Source: Lachnospiraceae bacterium UBA3814 (lineage in GTDB: Bacteria > Bacillota > Clostridia > Lachnospirales > Lachnospiraceae). From it: 8,238 nucleotides of DNA. Below the pieces are notes generated by a model. That model had not been told where the DNA came from. It saw only the letters and a program-made list of their open reading frames with translations, and did no database searches. This document shows positions 1 to 5,081 of this stretch, piece after piece (the first letter of the stretch is position 1; every line of letters starts with the position of its first letter). The stretch is from positions 6,188 through 14,425 of the forward strand of contig DFEA01000004.1 in the NCBI GenBank assembly GCA_002368575.1. Direction: 5' to 3'. The translations under genes and the position numbers were made by a program.

Positions 1-76
1 TTCCTTTGATCAGAGTCTGAGCGATGATTTCATGAACGTTCCCGACGGGATCGATGAAGAGCTTCCGTTTGCCTGA
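1..76 (+). CDS. ssb: Single-stranded DNA-binding protein SSB, C-terminal end only (partial)
   Basis: Only the last 24 codons are present; the gene begins before the window. The reading frame starts at base 2 and ends at TGA 74-76. The visible tail is acidic and reads DDFMNVPDGIDEELPFA. This matches the acidic C-terminal tip of bacterial SSB (consensus close to DDDIPF), which docks replication and repair proteins such as PriA, RecQ and Pol III chi in well-studied species. The following rpsR gene supports the call, because rpsF-ssb-rpsR is a classical bacterial order. The tip carries one alanine after the usual terminal Pro-Phe, so the phenylalanine is not the last residue. The oligonucleotide-binding domain is outside the window, so identity rests on the tail and context. 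A spacer of 146 bases, longer than usual in this operon, separates it from rpsR. Confidence 0.85.
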   Translation, partial: SFDQSLSDDFMNVPDGIDEELPFA

Positions 77-209
77 CCGTGAGCACAGAGCTTTGGCAGT
101 GCGGGTAACGGTTCAGAGTTCTTTTTGACCGATACAGTATATTCAGAAATATTAATCCGGTCTGCGGATCGCGGGTATCAGCTATACGGGAGAAGCATGA
201 CGGGGTTTT

Positions 210-214
210 GGAGG
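210..214 (+). promoter_or_regulatory. Ribosome binding site that fixes the rpsR start
   Basis: GGAGG lies 8 bases before ATG 223. An in-frame TTG at 208 would give a protein five residues longer, but it sits directly on this site and has no binding site of its own. The ATG also gives the usual S18 N-terminus (MAYNR). Confidence 0.8.
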
Positions 215-222
215 ACTTGATA

Positions 223-498
223 ATGGCTTATAACAGACCACAGGGTGATAATGACAGAGCTGATTCTCCTATGAAGAGAAGAGGAGGAATGCGCAGAAGG
301 AAAAAGGTATGCGTATTCTGCGGAAAGGATAAGACTATTGATTACAAGGATGTAGGGCTCCTCAGAAAGTATATCTCCGAGCGCGGAAAGATACTTCCCA
401 GGAGGATAACGGGTAACTGCGCAAAGCATCAGAGGGAGCTTACGACCTCTATCAAGAGGGCAAGGCATATCGCACTGCTTCCTTATACTCAGGAATAG
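223..498 (+). CDS. rpsR: 30S ribosomal protein S18 (zinc-binding type)
   Basis: This 91-residue protein is ribosomal protein S18, which pairs with S6 on the platform of the small subunit next to 16S rRNA. Diagnostic features are the basic N-terminal stretch RRGGMRRRKK, the core around IDYKDV (residues 39-44), YISERGKILPRRITG (50-64) and the C-terminal IKRARHIALLPY. It keeps four potential metal ligands, C30 and C33 (CVFC) and C66 and H69 (CAKH), the C-x2-C and C-x2-H pattern of the zinc-containing S18 form. Forms like that of E. coli have lost these residues. The start is ATG 223, set by GGAGG at 210-214. It follows ssb, as in the rpsF-ssb-rpsR operon, and a hairpin terminator follows it. The only doubt is whether an extra promoter in the long ssb-rpsR spacer also drives it. 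Confidence 0.97.
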   Translation: MAYNRPQGDNDRADSPMKRRGGMRRRKKVCVFCGKDKTIDYKDVGLLRKYISERGKILPRRITGNCAKHQRELTTSIKRARHIALLPYTQE

Positions 499-528
499 AT
501 CCGGAAATAAAGCCTTCTATCCTTATTT

Positions 529-563
529 TAAAGGGGCCGGCCTCAAAAGGGCCGGTCCCTTTA
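529..563 (+). terminator. Probable intrinsic terminator of the ssb-rpsR operon
   Basis: An inverted repeat follows rpsR by 30 bases. The left arm (530-542, AAAGGGGCCGGCC) pairs with the right arm (550-562, GGCCGGTCCCTTT) through 13 pairs including one G-T wobble. An outer T-A pair at 529/563 extends it, and the loop is 7 bases. The U-tract is only the three T bases that end the right arm, so termination may be incomplete and some transcripts could read into gdpP. Confidence 0.75.
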
Positions 564-644
564 TGTGCGGGGATATGCCGATGAGCATATAAATCACCAC
601 ATTACCTTGAGAAACACGGGCCGTAAGACCACTAGTTCTTGCGG

Positions 645-673
645 TTGAGAGAGCCCTTTAAAAATGCTATAAT
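645..673 (+). promoter_or_regulatory. Sigma-A-type promoter with extended -10 upstream of gdpP
   Basis: TTGAGA (645-650) and TATAAT (668-673) are separated by exactly 17 bases. A TG at 665-666 gives the extended -10 form TGCTATAAT. Transcription would start near 680, leaving a leader of about 40 bases before gdpP. It lies downstream of the rpsR terminator, so gdpP-rplI-dnaB can be expressed independently of ssb-rpsR. The rest of the 221-base spacer holds only a small 6-bp hairpin (573-590, ATATGC/GCATAT). Confidence 0.85.
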
Positions 674-719
674 TCATCTGAATGTTGTGTAAAACTATTG
701 TCCATTGAGGGCTTGATTT

Positions 720-2765
720 ATGGGTAAGGCCAGGATAAGGCTGAAGGGACAGATCCGGTCATATGTGCAGTGGCCGCTTCGGTTTTCCGTGCTTGTCATT
801 TTATTCAATATAATAATGTATACCGTAGATTTCAGGGCCGGGATATATACCTCGGTTTTTGCGGCGGTGTATATTCTCATATCACTGATCCTGTTCATCC
901 GGAGCAGAACCATAGTCCTGAATGATTTTATCAGCTTTGCGACCCAGTACGGTCAGGTTCAGAAGCAGCTTTTAAGGGATCTGGACATACCCTATGCCCT
1001 GATCGACGAATACGGCAGGATAATCTGGACCAATGATGCCTTTGAAAACATCCTTCACATCAGGAGAAATTCCCAGAAAAGCATAAATTCAATATTCCCG
1101 GGGTTTACAGGGATGTTTCCGTCCGGAGACGAGACAACGGTAAATACGCTTTTAAAGCATGAGGACAACAGCTTTCGGATAACGCTCAAGAAGGTATCCG
1201 TAAAGGCAATGATGGGCGATTCTCCGGTGACAGAGAAAATGGATAAGGACAGCTACCTGATAGCTGTCTTCCTGTTTGATGAGACGGAGATCGGTAATTT
1301 AAGAAAAACGCTGGAGGATGAGAAGCCGGCGGTGGGTCTTGTATACATAGATAATTATGATGAGGCACTTCAGACAGTAGAGGATGTGAGAAGATCCCTG
1401 CTTTCGGCACTGGTCGACAGACAGATAAGCAAATCGCTTTCTGCGGCTGATGCGCTTGTCAAGAAAATGGAAAAGGACAAGTACCTTGTCATCGCAAATA
1501 AGAAGAGCCTTTTAAAGCTGGAGGAGAAGCGCTTCGTTATCCTCGATGAGGTAAAAAATGTAAATATCGGAAATGAAATGGCGCTGACACTGAGCATCGG
1601 CTTCGGCGTGGGAGCGGAAAGCTTCAACGGAAACTACGAGTATGCCAGGAACGCCATGGACCTTGCGTTGGGAAGAGGCGGAGATCAGGCTATCGTAAAG
1701 GAGGGGGATAAGCTTACCTACTTCGGCGGAAAGAGCATGATGACCGAAAAGTATACCAGAGTGAAGGCCAGGGTCAAGGCCCATGCCCTCAGGGAAATAA
1801 TAGAGGGGGCGGATCAGATCCTGGTCATGGGCCATCAGATCACGGATACGGATGCGCTCGGCGCGGCTGTAGGGATAATGCGCGCCGCAAAGACCCTGAA
1901 TAAGAGCGTGAACATAGTGATCAACGATATCTCATCATCGATCAGGCCTATGATCGACTGCCTGATAGAGGCTGAGGACGATAAGGAGCTGATACTCAAT
2001 AATATGCAGGCTCTTGAGAGAGCCGATAAAAATACGGCGGTAGTCGTGGTGGATGTAAACAAGCCCAGCTATACCGAATGCCCGGATCTTTTAAACCGCT
2101 GCGGGACCGTTGTGGTCCTGGATCATCACAGACAGGGAGAGGAAAAGATCAGGAACGCGACCCTGTCCTATATTGAGCCTTATGCGAGCTCGGCGTCCGA
2201 GATGGCCGCAGAGATACTCCAGTATATAAATGACAAGGTAAAGCTTAAGCCTGTGGAAGCGGACTGCCTTTATGCCGGGATAATGGTGGATACCAATATT
2301 TTTATGAACCGGACAGGGGTTAGGACCTTTGAGGCTGCGGCCTATCTGAGGAGAAACGGCGCTGACGTAACGAGGATCCGCAAGCTGTTCAGGGATTCCA
2401 TGGAGGAATATAAGGCCCGTACTGAAGCGGTGAGCCATGTGGAAATGTACAGGGACAAGTATGCCGTTTCCTATTTTGACGGAAAAAGTGACTGCCCTAC
2501 GGTGATAGCTGCGCAGGCCGCCAATGAGCTGCTCAATATAAACGGGGTAAAGGCTTCCTTCGTGCTTTCGGAATACCAGAACAAGATATATATTTCCGCC
2601 AGATCACTTGAGGAGATCAATGTCCAGATAATAATGGAAAAGCTCGGAGGCGGAGGCCATATCAATGTCGCGGGAGCCCAGCTTGAGGGGGTCTCCCTTG
2701 AGGAGGGCAGGAAGCGGCTTAAGGAAACGCTTGATAAAATGGAAAAGGAAGGTGAGATAAATTGA
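720..2765 (+). CDS. gdpP: Membrane-bound cyclic-di-AMP phosphodiesterase GdpP (DHH/DHHA1 family)
   Basis: This 681-residue protein hydrolyses the second messenger c-di-AMP to pApA, setting cell-wall, potassium and osmotic homeostasis in Firmicutes. The domain order is that of GdpP/YybT: two membrane helices (about 19-36 and 41-60), a PAS-like sensor domain (about 88-130), a degenerate GGDEF domain (about 203-330, ending near GRGGDQA) and a cytoplasmic DHH/DHHA1 phosphodiesterase. Metal-site motifs are present: GHQITDTDALG (371-381, with H372, D376 and D378), VDTN (523-526, with D524) and DHHR (468-471). The DHHA1 motif GGGGH is at 643-647. The usual proline of the first motif (H-x-x-P-D) is threonine, but the metal ligands are kept. 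The GGDEF signature is absent, as is normal for this family. The start is ATG 720 with GAGGG at 707-711. The 3' end overlaps rplI by four bases. Confidence 0.95.
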   Translation: MGKARIRLKGQIRSYVQWPLRFSVLVILFNIIMYTVDFRAGIYTSVFAAVYILISLILFIRSRTIVLNDFISFATQYGQVQKQLLRDLDIPYALIDEYGRIIWTNDAFENILHIRRNSQKSINSIFPGFTGMFPSGDETTVNTLLKHEDNSFRITLKKVSVKAMMGDSPVTEKMDKDSYLIAVFLFDETEIGNLRKTLEDEKPAVGLVYIDNYDEALQTVEDVRRSLLSALVDRQISKSLSAADALVKKMEKDKYLVIANKKSLLKLEEKRFVILDEVKNVNIGNEMALTLSIGFGVGAESFNGNYEYARNAMDLALGRGGDQAIVKEGDKLTYFGGKSMMTEKYTRVKARVKAHALREIIEGADQILVMGHQITDTDALGAAVGIMRAAKTLNKSVNIVINDISSSIRPMIDCLIEAEDDKELILNNMQALERADKNTAVVVVDVNKPSYTECPDLLNRCGTVVVLDHHRQGEEKIRNATLSYIEPYASSASEMAAEILQYINDKVKLKPVEADCLYAGIMVDTNIFMNRTGVRTFEAAAYLRRNGADVTRIRKLFRDSMEEYKARTEAVSHVEMYRDKYAVSYFDGKSDCPTVIAAQAANELLNINGVKASFVLSEYQNKIYISARSLEEINVQIIMEKLGGGGHINVAGAQLEGVSLEEGRKRLKETLDKMEKEGEIN

Positions 2766-3208
2766 AGGTGATTCTTCTTCAGGATGTAAAGAGCCTCGGG
2801 AAAAAGGATGAGGTGGTCAATGTAAGCGACGGGTACGCAAAAAATTTTCTTTTTACGAAAAAGCTGGCACTGGAGGCTACCCCCAAGAACTTAAACGACC
2901 TGAAGCTTCATAAGGCAAACGATGAGAAGGTTGCGGCAAGGCTCCTTGAGGAGGCGAGGGAAGCCGCGCAGGAAATAGAAAAGCATACTGTTACGGTAAG
3001 GCTTAAATCCGGCAAGGACGGAAAAACCTTTGGTTCAGTGTCTTCAAAGGAAATAGCCCAGGAGGCAATGAACCAGTTCGGTCTGGATATCGATAAGAAA
3101 AAGATCCAGCTCGATGAGCCCGTCAAGGCGCTGGGAGATTATGAGGTCCCGGTGAAGCTCCATCCCAAGGTAACCGCTTCGCTTAAGCTTAAGGTAGTGG
3201 AGGCGTAG
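2762..3208 (+). CDS. rplI: 50S ribosomal protein L9
   Basis: This 148-residue protein is L9, a two-domain protein of the large subunit that binds 23S rRNA near the L1 stalk and helps maintain reading frame. The N-terminal rRNA-binding domain is clear: MKVILLQDVKSLGKK, then VNVSDGYAKNFLF (19-31) and LALEAT (35-40). A charged connecting helix follows (about 41-75), then the C-terminal domain ending in LKLKVVEA. Length is typical. The start is TTG 2762, overlapping the gdpP stop in TTGA. The ribosome binding site AAGGAAGGTGAG (2745-2756) lies inside the gdpP coding region. The N-terminus is canonical from this codon, so the rare start is well supported. The overlap implies translational coupling to gdpP. 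The family-typical proline after NFL(I/V) is threonine here. Confidence 0.97.
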   Translation: MKVILLQDVKSLGKKDEVVNVSDGYAKNFLFTKKLALEATPKNLNDLKLHKANDEKVAARLLEEAREAAQEIEKHTVTVRLKSGKDGKTFGSVSSKEIAQEAMNQFGLDIDKKKIQLDEPVKALGDYEVPVKLHPKVTASLKLKVVEA

Positions 3209-3215
3209 GTCGGCC

Positions 3216-4544
3216 TTGGATGACGCAGGATTCAAAAGGATAATGCCGCATGATACCGCCGCGGAGCAGTCTGTGGTGGGTTCCATGATCGTTGACAGGG
3301 AGGCCATCGAGCTTGCGGGTGAGATCCTTATCAAGGAGGATTTCTACGAAAAGCAGTATGGGATCGTTTTTCAGGCGATGGTGGAGCTCAATAATGCCGG
3401 ACAGCCCGTGGACATCGTCACGCTTCAGAATCATCTCAGGGAAAGCGGAGTTCCTGATGATATAAGCTCTCTTGACTTTCTCAGGAATATCATGGAGCTT
3501 TCCATCACCCCGACCAATGTCAGGCAGTATTCGGAAATAGTCAAGGAGCAGGCGCTGCTGAGAAGGCTCATCAGGGTGAGCGACGAGATAGCGGGAGACT
3601 GCTACAGCCATAAGCGGCCTATAAATGAGATATTCGAGGATACGGAGAAAAAGATCTTCGATATCGTTCAGAGAAGAAATACCGGCGATTTCGTTCCTGT
3701 AAACAGGGTAGTCGAAAGCGTGATACGAAGGATACAGGCCGTGATGATGAGCGGGAACCGTATTACGGGTATCCCTACCGGCTTTGCGGATATCGACGGG
3801 GTCCTGAGCGGCCTGCAGCCCTCGGATCTCATACTTATCGCCGCAAGGCCTTCCATGGGGAAAACGGCGTTTGCCCTGAACATCGCGCAGTATGCTGCCG
3901 TAAGGAACGATAACTGTACTGCGGTTTTCAGCCTTGAGATGAGCAAGGAGCAGCTTGTGAACAGGCTTATAGCAATGGATGCCACGGTGGATGCCCAGAA
4001 GCTGAGGAATGCTTCCCTTGAGGATACGGAAATCGAATATGTTATGGAGAGCGCGGTAAGGCTGGGGGAATCCAGGCTCATCATTGATGATACCTCCGGG
4101 ATCTCGGTCAGTGAGCTCAGGACAAAGTGCAGGAAGTATAAGATAGAGCATGACCTCAAGCTGGTCATAATCGATTATCTTCAGCTCATGTCCGCAGGCG
4201 GGAGAAATGATTCAAGGCAGCAGGAGATATCAGAGATATCAAGAGGACTGAAGTCCCTTGCAAGAGAGATAAATGTTCCGGTAGTTGCGCTTTCCCAGCT
4301 GTCGAGGGCGGTTGAAAAGAGAGAGGATCACCGGCCGATGCTTTCGGACCTTCGTGAATCCGGAGCGATAGAGCAGGACGCGGATGTTGTAATGTTCCTT
4401 TACAGAGAGGATTACTATAATAAAGATACCGAGAGGAAGAACATCGCCGAGGTGATAATAGCCAAGCAGAGAAACGGGCCTATAGGAACGAAGGAGCTGG
4501 TCTGGTCTCCTCAGTATACCAAATTCAGGAATATGGAGAATTAA
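3216..4544 (+). CDS. dnaB: Replicative DNA helicase DnaB
   Basis: This 442-residue protein is the hexameric replicative helicase that unwinds DNA ahead of the replisome (called DnaC in Bacillus subtilis). The N-terminal domain carries PHDTAAEQSVVGSMI (11-25), which matches the family start. A linker leads to the RecA-like motor. The Walker A motif is ARPSMGKT (210-217), with K216 and T217 contacting nucleotide. The Walker B region is LVIIDYLQLM (316-325, with D320). SRGLKSLAREINVPVVALSQLSR and SDLRESGAIEQDAD, the classic helicase motifs, follow; no intein is present. The start is TTG 3216; the preceding GGAGG (3199-3203) lies 12 bases away inside rplI, a long spacing. The next in-frame start, ATG 3243, would remove a conserved N-terminus. 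Seven bases separate it from rplI. No T-tract terminator follows on this strand. Confidence 0.97.
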   Translation: MDDAGFKRIMPHDTAAEQSVVGSMIVDREAIELAGEILIKEDFYEKQYGIVFQAMVELNNAGQPVDIVTLQNHLRESGVPDDISSLDFLRNIMELSITPTNVRQYSEIVKEQALLRRLIRVSDEIAGDCYSHKRPINEIFEDTEKKIFDIVQRRNTGDFVPVNRVVESVIRRIQAVMMSGNRITGIPTGFADIDGVLSGLQPSDLILIAARPSMGKTAFALNIAQYAAVRNDNCTAVFSLEMSKEQLVNRLIAMDATVDAQKLRNASLEDTEIEYVMESAVRLGESRLIIDDTSGISVSELRTKCRKYKIEHDLKLVIIDYLQLMSAGGRNDSRQQEISEISRGLKSLAREINVPVVALSQLSRAVEKREDHRPMLSDLRESGAIEQDADVVMFLYREDYYNKDTERKNIAEVIIAKQRNGPIGTKELVWSPQYTKFRNMEN

Positions 4545-4560
4545 AAAGGGAAAAGGACGC

Positions 4561-4588
4561 AAAAAAAACCGGTCTGAAAACAGACCGG
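4561..4588 (-). terminator. Intrinsic terminator of the minus-strand HPr-like gene
   Basis: On the minus strand the sequence reads CCGGTCTG, loop TTTT, CAGACCGG, then eight T bases. This is a perfect 8-bp stem followed directly by a U-tract, the textbook intrinsic form. On the plus strand the same hairpin is preceded, not followed, by the homopolymer, so it should act mainly for the gene ending at 4664. Confidence 0.9.
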
Positions 4589-4597
4589 GCCAGAAAA

Positions 4598-4643
4598 AGA
4601 CCGGATCGGAGCAGGCCGATGCTTGCTCCGAAGCACACGGTCT
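4598..4643 (-). other. Nested hairpin resembling an upstream second terminator
   Basis: On the minus strand AGACCG (4643-4638) can pair with CGGTCT (4603-4598). Inside it lies a perfect 7-bp hairpin, CGGAGCA/TGCTCCG (4630-4624 with 4613-4607, 10-base loop). The outer right arm runs into a T-rich stretch (TTTTT, 4598-4594). The shape suggests a weaker terminator ahead of the strong one, or an RNA-stabilising 3' end. The internal loop makes this less certain than the downstream terminator. Confidence 0.4.
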
Positions 4644-4668
4644 GAATACACAGCGGCGCGTATTCAGA
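4641..4668. repeat. Perfect 9-bp inverted repeat at the 3' end of the HPr-like gene
   Basis: TCTGAATAC (4641-4649) and GTATTCAGA (4660-4668) are perfect inverse complements around a 10-base GC-rich loop. The right arm covers the stop codon of the minus-strand gene (4664-4666). No T-tract follows on either strand, so it is not a simple terminator; it could stabilise transcript ends or be a chance palindrome. Confidence 0.5.
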
Positions 4669-4894
4669 TAAGGTAAGGCTTTATTACCGCCAGAACGTCC
4701 TCAGCGTTATCCTCTGCATGAATGTTTAAGTCGATGGGCTTTGAAAGATCAAGACTGAAGATACCCATGATAGACTTGGCATCGATAACGTACCTGCCGG
4801 ATACCAGATCGAAATCATAATCGAACTTTGTTATTTCATTAACGAAGGATTTTACCTTATCGATGGAATTTAAGGAAATCTGAACCGTTTTCAT
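4664..4894 (-). CDS. HPr-like protein lacking the phosphorylatable histidine (Crh-like)
   Basis: This 76-residue protein has the HPr fold signature of the phosphotransferase system but cannot be a standard phosphocarrier. The regulatory-serine region is preserved as KSIMGIFSL (40-48), aligning with KSIMGVMSL around Ser46 of Bacillus HPr, so S41 is the equivalent serine. The active-site loop GIHARPA is missing. By eye it is reduced to SIDKV (10-14), about three residues shorter, with no histidine there; the only histidine is H59 in the C-terminal half. Bacillus Crh, which acts in carbon catabolite repression through Ser46-P and CcpA, likewise lacks His15, so a regulatory role is a reasonable inference. 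Whether an HPr kinase acts on S41 is unknown. ATG 4894 is preceded by AAAGGAG (4911-4905) at 10 bases. The gene stands alone, convergent with dnaB and divergent from mtaB, with its own promoter and terminator. Confidence 0.85.
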   Translation of the reverse strand: MKTVQISLNSIDKVKSFVNEITKFDYDFDLVSGRYVIDAKSIMGIFSLDLSKPIDLNIHAEDNAEDVLAVIKPYLI

Positions 4895-4956
4895 AATTAT
4901 TTATCTCCTTTCACATCATTGATCTGCGTGAGATACCCCCAAAAAGCATCATATTA

Positions 4957-4985
4957 ATCTTAAATCCGCAATACCCAAAAGTCAA
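4957..4985 (-). promoter_or_regulatory. Promoter of the HPr-like gene
   Basis: Read on the minus strand, TTGACT (4985-4980) and TAAGAT (4962-4957) are 17 bases apart. The -35 box matches five of six consensus positions and the -10 box four. Transcription would start near 4950, giving a leader of about 55 bases with the ribosome binding site at 4911-4905. Confidence 0.7.
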
Positions 4986-5004
4986 TACGGTAGTTTCGGA
5001 ATTC

Positions 5005-5033
5005 TTGTTAAGCTGTACTTTGCATGGTATACT
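5005..5033 (+). promoter_or_regulatory. Extended -10 promoter of mtaB
   Basis: TTGTTA (5005-5010) and TATACT (5028-5033) are 17 bases apart, with TG at 5025-5026 giving the extended -10 TGGTATACT. Transcription would start near 5040, leaving about 40 bases of leader. The -35 box lies 19 bases from that of the opposite-facing HPr-like promoter, so one bound protein could affect both. Confidence 0.8.
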
Positions 5034-5081
5034 CATGAATAATATCAAAGGCTGCAAGGCGGGATTCGGGGGATCGGAGAT

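Noticed and set aside
125..155. Possible promoter TTGACC with TATTAA between ssb and rpsR
   Set aside because: The spacer is 19 bases and the -10 box is poor, so it is not listed as a feature.
208..222. Upstream TTG start for rpsR
   Set aside because: It overlaps the GGAGG used by ATG 223 and adds residues not typical of S18.
1320..1710. Degenerate GGDEF domain of GdpP as a possible sign of a broken gene
   Set aside because: Loss of the GGDEF signature is normal for GdpP/YybT, and the rest of the gene is intact.
3189..4151. A 320-codon open frame on the minus strand opposite dnaB
   Set aside because: The plus strand encodes a fully conserved DnaB over the same bases; the antisense protein shows no family motifs and no binding site, and is a by-product of codon use.
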